From an uncultured Raoultella sp. (lineage in GTDB: Bacteria > Pseudomonadota > Gammaproteobacteria > Enterobacterales > Enterobacteriaceae), in NCBI GenBank assembly GCA_900759445.1, contig CAAEVH010000030.1, forward strand, positions 25,521 to 89,520: DNA of 64,000 bases, in the 5' to 3' direction. Below the pieces are notes generated by a model. The model did no database searches, was not told the DNA's origin, and was given only the letters and a program-made list of their open reading frames with translations. Numbering within the stretch: position 1 is the stretch's first letter; every line of letters begins with the position of its first letter. Shown one piece after another: positions 30,586 through 40,635 of the stretch. The position numbers and the translations under genes were made by a program.

Positions 30586-30672
30586 TCCCGGCCACGCCGG
30601 GAGACGAATCCCTCTCTCTCTGACTGGAGAGAGAGGGTTCGGGTGAGGGGCAGGCCTCACCCGAACCCTCTC
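30586..30672 (+). repeat. three hairpins in the mtlA-mtlD spacer, two mutually exclusive
   Basis: Hairpin 1 is TCCCGG/CCGGGA at 30586-30602. Hairpin 2 is an 11-bp CT/GA stem with arms 30610-30620 and 30627-30637. Hairpin 3 is an 18-bp perfect stem with arms 30631-30648 (GAGAGGGTTCGGGTGAGG) and 30655-30672. The right arm of hairpin 2 shares 30631-30637 with the left arm of hairpin 3, so only one can form fully. There is no T run. The sequence looks like an intergenic repeat element and may set mtlD expression relative to mtlA. Confidence 0.75.
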
Positions 30673-30701
30673 AGGTAAAAACATTAATGAAGGTTAATAC
30701 T

Positions 30702-31850
30702 ATGAATGCATTACATTTTGGCGCAGGTAATATCGGACGTGGCTTCATCGGCAAATTGCTGGCTGACGCGGGGATCGCTTTAACATTCGCCGATGTGAAT
30801 CAGGTGGTACTTGATGCCCTGAATGCCCGTCATAGCTATCAGGTTCACGTCGTCGGTGAAAACGAGCAGGTCGATACCGTTTCCGGCGTCAATGCCGTCA
30901 GCAGCATCGGCGAGGAAGTGATTGACCTGATTGCCCGCGTTGACCTGATCACCACCGCCGTCGGCCCGGTTGTGCTGGAGCGCATTGCGCCGGCTATTGC
31001 GAAAGGGCTGGCGAAGCGTAAAGCGCAGGGGATAACCGCCCCGCTAAACATCATTGCCTGTGAAAATATGGTGCGCGGAACCACGCAGCTCAAAGGCCAC
31101 GTGTTTAATGCCCTGGCGGAAGAAGACAAAGCCTGGGTAGAAGCCAACGTCGGCTTTGTCGATTCCGCGGTTGACCGTATTGTTCCCCCGTCCGCCTCTG
31201 CGACGCATGACCCGCTGGAAGTGACCGTGGAAACCTTCAGCGAGTGGATCGTCGATAAAACTCAGTTTAAAGGCACGCTGCCGGCGATCCCGGGAATGGA
31301 ATTAACCGACAACCTGATGGCATTTGTCGAACGTAAGCTATTCACCTTAAACACCGGACATGCTATAACCGCCTACCTCGGAAAACTGGCCGGGCACCAG
31401 ACGATCCGCGACGCGATTCTCGATGAGAACATTCGCGCCGTGGTGAAAGGGGCTATGGAAGAGAGCGGCGCGGTGCTGATCAAACGCTACGGCTTTGATG
31501 CACAGAAGCACGCCGCCTACATCCAGAAAATCCTCGGCCGTTTCGAGAATCCGTACCTGAAAGATGACGTTGAGCGCGTGGGTCGTCAGCCGCTGCGTAA
31601 ACTGAGCGCGGGCGATCGTTTGATTAAGCCGCTGCTTGGTACGCTGGAATATGCCCTGCCGCACGTCAATCTGGTCAAAGGGATCGCGGCGGCAATGCAC
31701 TTCCGCAGCGAAGAAGACCCGCAGGCGCAGGAGCTGGCAGCCTTGATTAACGACAAGGGCCCCCAGGCTGCGCTGGCACAGATTTCTGGTCTGGATGCAG
31801 CAAGTGCCGTGGTGACCGAGGCCGTTAACGACTACAACGCCACCAAATGA
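30702..31850 (+). CDS. mtlD: mannitol-1-phosphate 5-dehydrogenase
   Basis: NAD-dependent enzyme that oxidises mannitol 1-phosphate to fructose 6-phosphate. The 382-residue protein has the N-terminal dinucleotide fold [19 protein letters not shown] and the long-chain polyol dehydrogenase motif [16 protein letters not shown] with the catalytic lysine. The start at 30702 gives the E. coli length; an in-frame ATG at 30687 adds five residues and is less likely. The stop overlaps the mtlR start (ATGA). Confidence 0.97.
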   Translation: MNALHFGAGNIGRGFIGKLLADAGIALTFADVNQVVLDALNARHSYQVHVVGENEQVDTVSGVNAVSSIGEEVIDLIARVDLITTAVGPVVLERIAPAIAKGLAKRKAQGITAPLNIIACENMVRGTTQLKGHVFNALAEEDKAWVEANVGFVDSAVDRIVPPSASATHDPLEVTVETFSEWIVDKTQFKGTLPAIPGMELTDNLMAFVERKLFTLNTGHAITAYLGKLAGHQTIRDAILDENIRAVVKGAMEESGAVLIKRYGFDAQKHAAYIQKILGRFENPYLKDDVERVGRQPLRKLSAGDRLIKPLLGTLEYALPHVNLVKGIAAAMHFRSEEDPQAQELAALINDKGPQAALAQISGLDAASAVVTEAVNDYNATK

Positions 31851-32446
31851 GGCAAGACCTGGCGCGGAATGAACCGCGCCCATTACTACTCCTGTCAGAT
31901 ATGCAGGCAATAATGGAAGAAACACAGGCATTTGAAAACCGCGTGCTTGAGCGTCTGAATGCTGGCAAAACCGTACGAAGCTTCCTGATCGCCACCGTCG
32001 AGCTACTCACGGAAGCGGTCAATATTCTGGTGCTTCAGGTGTTCCGTAAAGACGACTACGCGGTGAAATACGCAGTGGAGCCATTGCTGGATGGCGATGG
32101 GCCGCTGGGGGACCTTTCTGTACGCCTGAAGCTGATTTACGGCCTTGGGGTGATTAGCCGCGCCGAATACGAAGACGCCGAGCTGCTGATGGCCCTGCGT
32201 GAAGAGTTGAATCACGACGGAAATGAGTACAATTTTACCGATGATGAGATTCTTGGGCCTTTTGGCGAACTGCATTGCGTGACCGCCCTACCGCCGACGC
32301 CGCTGTTTGATGAGAGCGATGAAGAACTGCTGGCAATGCAGAAGCTGCGCTACCAGCAGGTGGTACGTTCAACAATGATGCTGTCTCTGACCGAGCTGAT
32401 TTCCCGAATCAGCTTAAAAAAAGCCTTCCAGAAATCAACGCTCTGA
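31847..32446 (+). CDS. mtlR: mannitol operon repressor MtlR
   Basis: A 199-residue all-helical regulator that lowers mtl operon expression in E. coli. It has no recognisable DNA-binding motif and is thought to act through partners such as HPr. The core from [20 protein letters not shown] to the C-terminus [17 protein letters not shown] is typical. The first 15 residues are the least family-like. It begins within the mtlD stop, so it is translationally coupled. Its 3' end runs 12 bp into the convergent yibT. Confidence 0.93.
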   Translation: MRQDLARNEPRPLLLLSDMQAIMEETQAFENRVLERLNAGKTVRSFLIATVELLTEAVNILVLQVFRKDDYAVKYAVEPLLDGDGPLGDLSVRLKLIYGLGVISRAEYEDAELLMALREELNHDGNEYNFTDDEILGPFGELHCVTALPPTPLFDESDEELLAMQKLRYQQVVRSTMMLSLTELISRISLKKAFQKSTL

Positions 32447-32659
32447 TTCAGGTTCGGACTGATCGCAGGTTGGCCGGTAAAGTTGCCGGTAATACTCCAG
32501 CCGATTCAAAAATAGCGCCTCTTTGTTCTGCGGAATCTCCGGTGGCACATGCTGTAAACGCGGGGATTTTTTCAGATACTCCATAAAAGCCTGGCTTGAA
32601 GCCATAAAATCAACTGTCTTGTCGATAATACGCGGTACGCCGTCACCGATTTTTGCCAT
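32435..32659 (-). CDS. yibT: small conserved protein YibT
   Basis: A 74-residue soluble protein read leftward. It starts [20 protein letters not shown] and contains [11 protein letters not shown] near the C-terminus, as in E. coli YibT. AGGAGG lies 9 bp before the ATG at 32659, an unusually good ribosome-binding site for a small gene. The last codons overlap the end of mtlR on the other strand. Function is unknown. Confidence 0.85.
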   Translation of the reverse strand: MAKIGDGVPRIIDKTVDFMASSQAFMEYLKKSPRLQHVPPEIPQNKEALFLNRLEYYRQLYRPTCDQSEPESER

Positions 32660-32934
32660 CTCGCCCTCCTGTATTCAGGGATCATCGTGTAAAGGATTAG
32701 CGAAAAGCGAGGTCAGGGTTGAGGAAAACGTGCTGTATTGACGACAGACTTCACAGAGATGAAAAACAGGCCACTCTTAGTCACAATATGATTAACATTC
32801 ATATAATTATAAATCATTGCCTCTGAGACTTCCGCGGAAAAAAAGCCGGATTCTGGATAAATGACTACCCACAACAGAAGTCACAGCACATACTATATGT
32901 TGTCGAAATCCCTTTATTAATAGATTAAGTCATC

Positions 32935-33297
32935 ATGAAAGAAGTCGAAAAGAATGAAATCAAGCGTTTGAGCGACCGCCTCGACGCCATCCGCCACCAG
33001 CAGGCAGACCTGTCGCTGGTGGAAGCGGCGGACAAATACGCTGAGCTGGAAAAAGAAAAAGCCACCCTCGAAGCCGAAATTATTCGCCTGCGCGAAGTTC
33101 AGGGCCAGAAACTGAGCAAAGAAGCACAGAAGCTGATGAGCCTGCCACATCGCCGCGCGATTACCAAAAAAGAGCAGGCCGATATGGGCAAGCTGAAGAA
33201 AAGCGTTCGCGGACTGGTGATTGTTCATCCGATGACTGCCCTCGGTCGCGAAATGAACCTCAAAGAAATGACCGGCTTCGCTAAAACCGAGTTCTAA
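32935..33297 (+). CDS. yibL: YibL, ribosome-associated DUF2810 protein
   Basis: A 120-residue charged cytoplasmic protein. Residues 1-55 are predicted to form a coiled coil (for example [20 protein letters not shown]), and the C-terminal half is basic. E. coli YibL co-sediments with ribosomes, so a role linked to translation is likely, but the mechanism is not known. It stands alone, with 275 bp of mainly AT-rich non-coding sequence upstream that must hold its own promoter and that of yibT, and with a tandem repeat region downstream. Confidence 0.9.
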   Translation: MKEVEKNEIKRLSDRLDAIRHQQADLSLVEAADKYAELEKEKATLEAEIIRLREVQGQKLSKEAQKLMSLPHRRAITKKEQADMGKLKKSVRGLVIVHPMTALGREMNLKEMTGFAKTEF

Positions 33298-33325
33298 GCT
33301 TTTAGCCGCGAGAACCTCCCCCGGT

Positions 33326-33580
33326 GGCGCTGCGCTGACCGGGGCTACGGGAACGCGTACGCTGGCAGTCGGTGACCAGACAGGTGTATCAGGCGCCGTG
33401 TCCGGGAATCCCACGGCCTCCCGACGGCGCTGACCGGAGTGACGGGAATACGTACGCTGGCAGTCGGTGGCCGGACAAGCGTATCAGGCGCCGTGTCCGG
33501 GAATCCCACGGCCTCCCGACGGCGCTGCGCTGACCGGGGCGACGGGAACGCGTACGCCGGCGGTCGGTGACCGGACAGGC
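33326..33580. repeat. tandem repeat of a 100-bp REP-like unit, about 2.6 copies
   Basis: Unit 1 is 33326-33425 (100 bp), unit 2 is 33426-33520 (95 bp, lacking 5 bases of the CGCTG doublet), and unit 3 is a partial copy 33521-33580. Units 1 and 2 differ at about nine positions and are identical over the last half. Each unit begins with GGCGCTG..TGACCGG, like the head of a REP palindrome. The block lies in the 535-bp yibL-lldP spacer, upstream of the LldR operators. No coding function is apparent. Confidence 0.9.
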
Positions 33581-33621
33581 GCTGAGTCGCATACCCTTCA
33601 CATCCATGATTCCCCCACCCC

Positions 33622-33637
33622 ATTGGCCCTACCAATT
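33622..33637. promoter_or_regulatory. LldR operator O1
   Basis: ATTGGCCCTACCAATT fits the operator of the FadR-type regulator LldR (AATTGG-N5-CCAATT form). It lies 125 bp upstream of a second, weaker site, like the O1/O2 pair of E. coli that allows looping between flanking operators. Confidence 0.75.
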
Positions 33638-33746
33638 ATTTCTTAAACCACTCAACGGTTCACATATCCATCATTTTTAGTCACAGATATATTGCCTGCC
33701 AATAACATTTGGTTAACCATTCGTTGTCGTTAACCCTACAACTAAA

Positions 33747-33763
33747 TTTTGGCTGGGCCAGTT
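33747..33763. promoter_or_regulatory. LldR operator O2 (weaker match)
   Basis: TTTTGGCTGGGCCAGTT keeps the TTGG-N5-CCA core of O1 at the expected downstream position, 70 bp before lldP. With O1 it would bracket the promoter. The outer bases differ from consensus. Confidence 0.55.
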
Positions 33764-33832
33764 TTACAAAAGATGTGATCTGCAAGGAGCGCAGACTCAG
33801 CACCGCATCTTTTTGGCCCGATGGAGACCTGC

Positions 33833-35488
33833 ATGAACCTCTGGCAACAAAATTACGATCCGGCCGGTAATATCTGGCTCTCAAGTCTTATCGCATCGTT
33901 ACCGATTCTGTTTTTCTTTTTTGCCCTGATAAAACTCAAGCTCAAAGGGTACCTGGCGGCGACATGGACCGTGGCCATTGCGCTGTCGGTCGCGCTGCTG
34001 TTCTATAAGATGCCTGTCGATCGCGCGCTGACTTCCGTGGTCTACGGTTTCTTTTACGGCCTGTGGCCCATCGCGTGGATTATTATCGCCGCGGTATTCG
34101 TCTATAAAATTTCGGTTAAGACCGGACAGTTCGATATTATTCGCTCGTCGATTCTCTCGATTACCCCTGACCAGCGCCTGCAGATGCTGATTGTCGGCTT
34201 CTCCTTCGGGGCTTTCCTCGAGGGTGCGGCCGGTTTTGGCGCCCCGGTGGCGATTACCGCCGCGCTGCTGGTCGGCCTGGGCTTTAACCCGCTGTATGCC
34301 GCGGGGCTGTGTCTGATTGTCAACACTGCGCCGGTGGCCTTTGGTGCGATGGGCATTCCGATTCTGGTCGCCGGCCAGGTCACCGGTATCGACAGCTTTG
34401 CCATCGGCCAGATGGTCGGTCGTCAACTGCCGTTCCTGACCATTATCGTCCTGTTCTGGATTATGGCGATTATGGACGGCTGGCGCGGTATCAAAGAGAC
34501 CTGGCCGGCGGTCATGGTTGCCGGTGGCTCGTTCGCCATCGCGCAGTATCTCAGCTCTAACTTCCTTGGCCCGGAACTGCCGGACATCATCTCCTCTCTG
34601 GTGTCACTGGTTTGCCTGACCCTGTTCCTCAAACGCTGGCAGCCGGTCCGTATCTTCCGCTTCGGCGATATGGGCGCCGCCCAGGTCGATCAAACGCTGG
34701 CGCGTACCCATTACAGCGCCGGGCAGGTCGTCCGCGCCTGGTCGCCGTTCCTGTTCCTGACCGCCACCGTGACTTTGTGGAGTATTCCGCCGTTTAAGGC
34801 CCTGTTTGCTCCCGGCGGCGCGATGTATGACTTCGTTATCAATATCTCCGTGCCGTTCCTCGATAAGATGGTGGCCCGCATGCCGCCGGTTGTCAGCGCC
34901 GCCACCCCTTACGCGGCGGTGTATAAGTTCGACTGGCTGTCTGCCACCGGCACCGCCATCCTGTTTGCGGCTATACTTTCCGTCGTCTGGCTGCGTATGA
35001 AGCCAAAAGATGCGCTGATCACCTTTGGCAGCACGTTAAAAGAACTGGCTCTACCGATTTACTCCATCGGCATGGTGCTGGCGTTCGCCTTTATCTCTAA
35101 CTATTCCGGGCTGTCGTCGACGCTGGCCCTCGCGCTGGCGCACACCGGCCACGCGTTTACCTTCTTCTCGCCATTCCTCGGCTGGCTGGGGGTATTCCTG
35201 ACCGGTTCAGACACCTCGTCTAACGCGCTGTTCGCCGCGCTGCAGGCGACCGCGGCACAGCAGATCGGCGTCTCCGATATTCTGCTGGTCGCGGCCAACA
35301 CCACCGGCGGCGTCACCGGCAAAATGATTTCGCCGCAGTCCATCGCTATCGCCTGTGCGGCGGTAGGCCTGGTGGGGAAAGAGTCGGACCTGTTCCGCTT
35401 TACCGTAAAACACAGCCTGATCTTTACCTGCATGGTCGGTGTTATTACCACGCTACAGGCCTATGTCTTAACCTGGATGATCCCATGA
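33833..35488 (+). CDS. lldP: L-lactate permease
   Basis: Inner-membrane lactate:proton symporter of the LctP family with 551 residues and about 12-14 hydrophobic segments. Conserved segments are [21 protein letters not shown] (about residues 130-150) and [17 protein letters not shown] near the C-terminus. The start at 33833 has GGAG 9 bp upstream and gives the E. coli length; the ATG at 33821 overlaps that ribosome-binding site. First gene of lldPRD, controlled by LldR and probably ArcA. The stop overlaps the lldR start. Confidence 0.97.
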   Translation: MNLWQQNYDPAGNIWLSSLIASLPILFFFFALIKLKLKGYLAATWTVAIALSVALLFYKMPVDRALTSVVYGFFYGLWPIAWIIIAAVFVYKISVKTGQFDIIRSSILSITPDQRLQMLIVGFSFGAFLEGAAGFGAPVAITAALLVGLGFNPLYAAGLCLIVNTAPVAFGAMGIPILVAGQVTGIDSFAIGQMVGRQLPFLTIIVLFWIMAIMDGWRGIKETWPAVMVAGGSFAIAQYLSSNFLGPELPDIISSLVSLVCLTLFLKRWQPVRIFRFGDMGAAQVDQTLARTHYSAGQVVRAWSPFLFLTATVTLWSIPPFKALFAPGGAMYDFVINISVPFLDKMVARMPPVVSAATPYAAVYKFDWLSATGTAILFAAILSVVWLRMKPKDALITFGSTLKELALPIYSIGMVLAFAFISNYSGLSSTLALALAHTGHAFTFFSPFLGWLGVFLTGSDTSSNALFAALQATAAQQIGVSDILLVAANTTGGVTGKMISPQSIAIACAAVGLVGKESDLFRFTVKHSLIFTCMVGVITTLQAYVLTWMIP

Positions 35489-36258
35489 TAGTGATGCCCC
35501 GGCGCCTCGCAGACGATGTAGCCCGTCGTGTGCGGGCGCTGATTGAAGAACAGAAGCTGGAGGCGGGCATGCGACTGCCCGCCGAGCGCCAGCTGGCCGC
35601 CCTGCTTGGCGTCTCACGCAACTCGCTGCGCGAAGCGCTGGCGATGCTGGTGAGCGAAGGCCTGCTGGTCAGCCGCCGCGGCGGCGGGACTTTCGTGCGC
35701 TGGCAGCACGAGGCGTGGTCGGAACAGAATATCGTTCAGCCGCTAAAAACGCTGCTCGCCGACGACCCCGATTACAGTTTTGATATTCTGGAAGCGCGCC
35801 ACGCCATCGAAGCCAGCACGGCCTGGCATGCGGCGATGCGCGCAACTGACGCCGAAAAAGAGCGCATTCGCCTGTGCTTTGAAGCGACCCAGAGCGAAGA
35901 CCCGGACCTGGCCTCACAGGCTGACGTTCGCTTTCACCTGGCGATTGCCGAAGCCTCGCACAATGTGGTGCTGCTACAAACCATGCGCGGCTTTTTCGAC
36001 CTCCTGCAATCCTCGGTCAAACAGAGCCGCCAGCGGATGTATCTTGTCCCGCCGGTATTCGCCCGTCTGACTGAACAGCACCAGGCCGTGATGGAGGCCA
36101 TTTTCGCCGGTGACGCCGAAGGCGCGCGGCAGGCGATGATGGCGCACCTAGGCTTTGTCCACGCCACGATTAAACACTTTGATGAAGACCAGGCCCGCCA
36201 GGCGCGCATTACCCGCCTGCCCGGTGACCACAACGAAAATGCCAGGGAGAACCCGTGA
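35485..36258 (+). CDS. lldR: L-lactate-responsive regulator LldR
   Basis: GntR/FadR-type regulator that represses the lld operon without L-lactate and activates it with ligand. It has 257 residues: an N-terminal winged helix ([20 protein letters not shown] and the following wing [10 protein letters not shown]) and a helical FCD ligand domain with metal-binding histidines ([14 protein letters not shown]). The operators O1 and O2 upstream of lldP fit its expected sites. The gene is coupled to lldP by a 4-bp overlap and to lldD by a 1-bp overlap. Confidence 0.96.
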   Translation: MIVMPRRLADDVARRVRALIEEQKLEAGMRLPAERQLAALLGVSRNSLREALAMLVSEGLLVSRRGGGTFVRWQHEAWSEQNIVQPLKTLLADDPDYSFDILEARHAIEASTAWHAAMRATDAEKERIRLCFEATQSEDPDLASQADVRFHLAIAEASHNVVLLQTMRGFFDLLQSSVKQSRQRMYLVPPVFARLTEQHQAVMEAIFAGDAEGARQAMMAHLGFVHATIKHFDEDQARQARITRLPGDHNENARENP

Positions 36259-37442
36259 TGATTATTTCAGCCGCCAGCGACTATCGCGCAGCCGCACAGC
36301 GTATCCTGCCACCGTTCCTGTTCCACTACATCGACGGCGGCGCCTATGCCGAGCACACGCTGCGCCGCAACGTTGAAGATCTGTCTGATGTGGCGCTCCG
36401 CCAGCGGGTGCTGAAGAATATGTCGGACCTGAGCCTGGAGACCACGCTGTTCAAAGAAAAGCTCTCTATGCCGGTGGCGCTGGCGCCGGTCGGGCTGTGC
36501 GGAATGTACGCTCGCCGCGGTGAAGTGCAGGCGGCAGGCGCCGCGGATGATAAAGGCATTCCGTTTACCCTCTCCACCGTTTCCGTCTGCCCGATAGAGG
36601 AGGTCGCGCCGACCATCAAGCGCCCGATGTGGTTCCAGCTGTACGTCCTGCGCGATCGCGGCTTTATGCGCAATGCGCTGGAGCGCGCCAAAGCGGCGGG
36701 ATGTTCAACCCTGGTGTTTACCGTCGATATGCCCACCCCCGGCGCTCGCTATCGTGATGCCCATTCCGGAATGAGTGGCCCGAATGCGGCGATGCGCCGC
36801 TACTGGCAGGCGATGACCCACCCGCAGTGGGCGTGGGATGTCGGTTTAAACGGCCGCCCTCACGATCTTGGCAATATCTCCACCTATCTTGGCAAGCCTA
36901 CCGGTCTTGAGGACTACATTGGCTGGCTGGCGAACAACTTCGATCCGTCTATTTCGTGGAAAGACCTCGAGTGGATCCGCGAATTCTGGGACGGTCCGAT
37001 GGTGATCAAAGGGATCCTCGATCCGCAGGATGCGCGCGACGCCGTACGCTTCGGCGCCGACGGGATCGTGGTCTCCAACCACGGCGGTCGCCAGCTCGAC
37101 GGCGTTCTCTCCTCAGCCCGTGCGCTGCCGGCCATCGCCGATGCGGTAAAAGGCGATATCACCATCCTCGCCGATAGCGGTATTCGTAACGGTCTCGATG
37201 TGGTGCGCATGATCGCGCTGGGCGCCGATAGCGTGCTGTTGGGCCGCGCCTATCTGTACGCGCTGGCCACCCACGGCAAGCAGGGTGTAGCCAACCTGCT
37301 GAATCTGATCGAGAAAGAGATGAAGGTGGCCATGACCCTGACCGGAACCAAAACCATCGGCGAAATCAGCCGCGACTCACTGGTTCAGAACGCCGACGCG
37401 CTGCATACCTTCAATGCGATGACGCAGGGCAACGCGGCATAA
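36258..37442 (+). CDS. lldD: L-lactate dehydrogenase (quinone)
   Basis: FMN-dependent membrane-associated enzyme that oxidises L-lactate to pyruvate and passes electrons to quinone. It has 394 residues. The alpha-hydroxy acid dehydrogenase barrel shows [12 protein letters not shown] with the catalytic histidine (about residue 275), and FMN-binding [20 protein letters not shown]. The start at 36258 begins [20 protein letters not shown] and overlaps the lldR stop (TGATG); the GTG one codon earlier is less likely. A hairpin follows the operon. Confidence 0.96.
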   Translation: MIISAASDYRAAAQRILPPFLFHYIDGGAYAEHTLRRNVEDLSDVALRQRVLKNMSDLSLETTLFKEKLSMPVALAPVGLCGMYARRGEVQAAGAADDKGIPFTLSTVSVCPIEEVAPTIKRPMWFQLYVLRDRGFMRNALERAKAAGCSTLVFTVDMPTPGARYRDAHSGMSGPNAAMRRYWQAMTHPQWAWDVGLNGRPHDLGNISTYLGKPTGLEDYIGWLANNFDPSISWKDLEWIREFWDGPMVIKGILDPQDARDAVRFGADGIVVSNHGGRQLDGVLSSARALPAIADAVKGDITILADSGIRNGLDVVRMIALGADSVLLGRAYLYALATHGKQGVANLLNLIEKEMKVAMTLTGTKTIGEISRDSLVQNADALHTFNAMTQGNAA

Positions 37443-37448
37443 TCCCCC

Positions 37449-37484
37449 TGCCCGGCGCTCCCCCACGGGGATGAGGGCCGGGCA
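37449..37484 (+). terminator. hairpin after lldPRD
   Basis: An 8-bp stem TGCCCGGC / GCCGGGCA with a 20-base loop follows lldD. There is no clear T run, so this may be a REP-like element or a weak terminator. Confidence 0.45.
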
Positions 37485-37535
37485 AATATCTGCTATTCTG
37501 CCCGCGCGATTAAGAGCCTAATGAGACAGGGCAGC

Positions 37536-38009
37536 ATGCTGAACATTGTACTATTTGAACCTGAGATCCCGCCAAATACCGGGAACATCATCCGCCTGTG
37601 CGCCAACACCGGCTTCAATCTGCATATTATCGAGCCGATGGGTTTCACCTGGGACGATAAGCGCCTGCGCCGCGCCGGGCTGGATTACCATGAATTCGCC
37701 GCCGTTCAGCGCCATCGTGACTATGCTGCCTTCGTGGAAAGCGCCAGGCCACAGCGCCTGTTCGCCCTGACCACAAAGGGCACGCCGGCTCACAGCGCGG
37801 TCAGCTATCAGGATGGTGATTTCTTGATGTTTGGCCCGGAAACGCGCGGCCTGCCGGCCAGCATTCTTGATGCCCTGCCGCCACAGCAAAAAATCCGTAT
37901 TCCGATGATGCCGGACAGTCGCAGTATGAACCTGTCAAATGCGGTGTCGGTGGTGGTGTATGAGGCCTGGCGCCAGCTGGGGTATCCGGGGGCGGTATTA
38001 CGCAGTTAG
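37536..38009 (+). CDS. trmL: tRNA (cytidine/uridine-2'-O-)-methyltransferase TrmL
   Basis: SPOUT-family methyltransferase that modifies the wobble base 34 of tRNA-Leu isoacceptors with S-adenosylmethionine. It is 157 residues, the E. coli length. The knot region holds [11 protein letters not shown] and [19 protein letters not shown], and the N-terminus holds [19 protein letters not shown]. The start at 37536 has AGGG upstream; the in-frame ATG at 37521 would add five residues. It is a single gene, convergent with cysE. Confidence 0.96.
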   Translation: MLNIVLFEPEIPPNTGNIIRLCANTGFNLHIIEPMGFTWDDKRLRRAGLDYHEFAAVQRHRDYAAFVESARPQRLFALTTKGTPAHSAVSYQDGDFLMFGPETRGLPASILDALPPQQKIRIPMMPDSRSMNLSNAVSVVVYEAWRQLGYPGAVLRS

Positions 38010-38076
38010 CCTGAGTCATTCACGGATTGCGAGGCGCTGCGCCTGAGCCAGGCTACCCGATCTCACCGGACCGTCG

Positions 38077-38102
38077 CCCGGCTACGCGCAGCGCCAGCCG
38101 GG
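38077..38102. repeat. REP-like palindrome between trmL and cysE
   Basis: CCCGGCT / AGCCGGG arms with a 12-base GC-rich loop lie in the 182-bp gap between the convergent genes trmL and cysE. The rest of the gap is GC-rich and palindrome-rich, with no reading frame of note. It may double as a terminator for either gene. Confidence 0.5.
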
Positions 38103-38191
38103 GGAAAGCAGTCCGGCAGCAAATGCCAGAATAGCCGCGCAGGCGCCTGCTCCTCGCTACGTCGGCAGCGCGTTATCGGGATAGCCCGAGT

Positions 38192-39013
38192 CTAGATACC
38201 GTCGCCGTACTCGAAGGTATGGTGAATACCGTTAAAGTGCTGATCCATATCCATCGCCGGCTTGTCGCTCTCTGGCTTACCGACGATACGCGCCGGTACG
38301 CCGGCTGCGGTGGTGTGCGGCGGTACGGGCTGTAGCACCACGGAACCGGCGCCAATTTTCGCCCCCCGACCAACTTCGATATTACCGAGGATCTTCGCAC
38401 CGGCGCCAATCATGACGCCTTCACGGATTTTCGGGTGACGGTCGCCGCTGGTTTTACCGGTACCGCCGAGGGTCACGGACTGCAGAATCGACACGTCGTC
38501 CTCAATCACCGCCGTTTCGCCGACCACAATGCCGGTGGCGTGATCGAGCATAATCCCACGGCCAATTTTCGCCGCCGGATGGATATCCACCTGGAAAGAA
38601 ACGGAAACCTGATTTTGCAGGAAAATCGCCAGCGCCCGGCGCCCCTGATTCCACAGCCAGTGGCCAATGCGATAGGCCTGCAGCGCGTGGAAACCTTTCA
38701 GGTACAGCAGCGGCGTGGAGTACTTATCGACCGCCGGATCGCGGGTACGCACGGCCTGAATATCGCAGGCGGCGGAGGCGATCATCTCCGGATCAGCGGC
38801 ATATGCCTCTTCCACTACCTCACGAATGGCAATGGCGGGCATAATCGGCGACGCCAGTTTATTCGCCAGCATATAGCTCAGGGCGCTGCCCAGATTTTCG
38901 TGCTTGAGTAGCGTTGCGTGGTAAAAACTGGCGAGCATAGGCTCACAGTCGGCCAGAGCCCGGGCTTCGGCTTTAATATTGTTCCAGACGATATCCAGTT
39001 CTTCACACGGCAT
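38192..39013 (-). CDS. cysE: serine O-acetyltransferase
   Basis: First committed step of cysteine synthesis: L-serine plus acetyl-CoA gives O-acetylserine. The 273-residue length equals E. coli CysE. The N-terminal helical part (to about 140) is followed by a left-handed beta-helix of hexapeptide repeats, including the active-site segment GIMLDHATGIVVGETAVIED and IGAGAKILGNIEVGRGAKIG. The enzyme is feedback-inhibited by cysteine in its family. It lies 80 bp after gpsA in a leftward secB-gpsA-cysE arrangement. Confidence 0.98.
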   Translation of the reverse strand: MPCEELDIVWNNIKAEARALADCEPMLASFYHATLLKHENLGSALSYMLANKLASPIMPAIAIREVVEEAYAADPEMIASAACDIQAVRTRDPAVDKYSTPLLYLKGFHALQAYRIGHWLWNQGRRALAIFLQNQVSVSFQVDIHPAAKIGRGIMLDHATGIVVGETAVIEDDVSILQSVTLGGTGKTSGDRHPKIREGVMIGAGAKILGNIEVGRGAKIGAGSVVLQPVPPHTTAAGVPARIVGKPESDKPAMDMDQHFNGIHHTFEYGDGI

Positions 39014-39093
39014 TGCTGACTCCAGGCGATAGCAGAATGACCGGCCAGTTCTACGCTGACCGGGTCATCGAGGTGACAAAGGTTCCTTTAAGC

Positions 39094-40110
39094 TTAATTG
39101 CTGCGCTCGTCCTTGCGTGCGCGGCCCAATAAAGTCAATGCTGCCTCGCGCGCAATTTTTCCGCAATACAATACCTGATAAATTTCCTCGGTTATTGGCA
39201 TTTCGACACCTAAACGCTGTGCCAGAACGCGAACTTCCTTGGTATTGCGATAGCCTTCAACCACCTGGCCAATCTTATCCTGCGCGCTTTGCACATCCAT
39301 ACCCTGGCCGAGCATCATGCCAAAGCGGCGGTTACGCGATTGGTTATCGGTACAGGTCAGCACCAGATCGCCCAGCCCCGCCATCCCCATAAAGGTTTCC
39401 GGATCGGCGCCCAGCGCGGTACCGAGACGAGACATTTCAACCAGACCACGGGTTATCAGCGCCGTACGCGCATTGGCGCCAAAGCCGATACCGTCAGACA
39501 TCCCGGCGCCAATGGCGATGACGTTTTTCACCGCCCCGCCAAGCTGCACGCCGATAAAGTCCGGGTTGATATAGACGCGGAAGCTTTTACCGCAGTGCAG
39601 CAAGCGCTGCAGGTCGTCGGCAAATTGCGGCTCCGTGGACGCCAGCGAAATGGCCGTCGGCAGCCCTGCCGCCAGCTCTTTGGCGAAGGTCGGGCCGGAA
39701 ATCACCGCCAGCGGGATTGTGTCGCCCAGCGCTTCGCGCGCGACATCCTGCAGCAGGCGACCGGTTTCAGCCTCAAGGCCTTTCGTCGCCCAGACCAGGC
39801 GCGCATCCGAACGCATCAGCGGTTTAATCTGGCGCAGGACCTCACCAAAGACATGGCTTGGCACCACAACCAGAATGTCGCGGCTGGCAGCCAGCGCGGC
39901 AGACAGATCGCTTTCAAGATGCAGCGTGTCAGGGAAAGGGACGTCAGGAAGGAAAGCGGCATTGCAGCGGTCATGTTGCAGCGTCGCGATATGTTTCGGG
40001 TCATGGCCCCAGAGCACAACATGGTGGCCATTTCTTGCCAGAGTGATGGCAAGAGCGGTGCCGTATGAGCCGGCACCGATCACAGTCATTGCAGCATTAA
40101 GTGCGTTCAT
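39094..40110 (-). CDS. gpsA: glycerol-3-phosphate dehydrogenase [NAD(P)+]
   Basis: Makes sn-glycerol 3-phosphate from dihydroxyacetone phosphate for phospholipid synthesis. It has 338 residues with an N-terminal dinucleotide motif [19 protein letters not shown], and the catalytic lysine in [18 protein letters not shown] near residue 200. The start at 40110 ([12 protein letters not shown]) overlaps the secB stop by one base (TGATG). A longer frame to 40242 would run inside secB and is rejected. Confidence 0.97.
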   Translation of the reverse strand: MNALNAAMTVIGAGSYGTALAITLARNGHHVVLWGHDPKHIATLQHDRCNAAFLPDVPFPDTLHLESDLSAALAASRDILVVVPSHVFGEVLRQIKPLMRSDARLVWATKGLEAETGRLLQDVAREALGDTIPLAVISGPTFAKELAAGLPTAISLASTEPQFADDLQRLLHCGKSFRVYINPDFIGVQLGGAVKNVIAIGAGMSDGIGFGANARTALITRGLVEMSRLGTALGADPETFMGMAGLGDLVLTCTDNQSRNRRFGMMLGQGMDVQSAQDKIGQVVEGYRNTKEVRVLAQRLGVEMPITEEIYQVLYCGKIAREAALTLLGRARKDERSN

Positions 40111-40577
40111 CAGGCATCCTGATGTTGTTCGGCACCTTCGCCAGCTTGCTGCTGCAGATAGTTCATGAACAGCGCATCGAAGTTCACTGGCGCAAGGTTC
40201 AGTTGCGGGAAGGTACCGCGAGACACCAGGCTGGTAATGCACTCACGCGCATACGGGAACAGAATGTTCGGGCAGTATGCGCCGAGGCAATGCGCCATCT
40301 GGTTGCCGTCAATGCCGTCGATGGAGAAGATGCCGCCCTGCTGTACTTCACACAGGAACGCGGTTTCTTCGCCCAGCGCAGCGGTTACGGTTACGCGCAG
40401 CACCACTTCGTAGACGCCTTCAGCCAGTTGGCTGGAAGCTGTGTCCAGATCAAGTTTAACTTCCGGCTGCCAGTCTTTCTGGAAAACTTGCGGCGCATTT
40501 GGCGCTTCAAAGGAAATATCCTTGGTATAGATACGCTGGATCTGGAAAGTCATTTCGGTGCTGTTTTGTTCTGACAT
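40110..40577 (-). CDS. secB: protein-export chaperone SecB
   Basis: Tetrameric cytoplasmic chaperone that keeps secretory preproteins unfolded and hands them to SecA. The 155-residue length is that of E. coli. Conserved parts include [20 protein letters not shown], the acidic [10 protein letters not shown] region, and [19 protein letters not shown]. It is followed at once by gpsA with a 1-bp overlap and preceded by grxC at 58 bp, so grxC-secB-gpsA probably share transcripts, as in E. coli. Confidence 0.98.
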   Translation of the reverse strand: MSEQNSTEMTFQIQRIYTKDISFEAPNAPQVFQKDWQPEVKLDLDTASSQLAEGVYEVVLRVTVTAALGEETAFLCEVQQGGIFSIDGIDGNQMAHCLGAYCPNILFPYARECITSLVSRGTFPQLNLAPVNFDALFMNYLQQQAGEGAEQHQDA

Positions 40578-40635
40578 AGTAAAACCCTTTCGTGTTGTCC
40601 TTAAATACGCCTACCCGGCCTGGGTGGACGCAAAA

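Noticed and set aside
33326..33580. Possible CRISPR-like array
   Set aside because: Units are head-to-tail copies of 95-100 bp without unique spacers, and no cas genes are present.
33345..33635. Minus-strand frame with repeated GHRLPAYAFP-like segments
   Set aside because: The peptide repeats only reflect the 100-bp DNA repeat; there is no ribosome-binding site and no conserved protein.
40111..40242. N-terminal extension of gpsA into secB
   Set aside because: It reads out of frame through secB; the start at 40110 gives the family length and the dinucleotide motif near the N-terminus.
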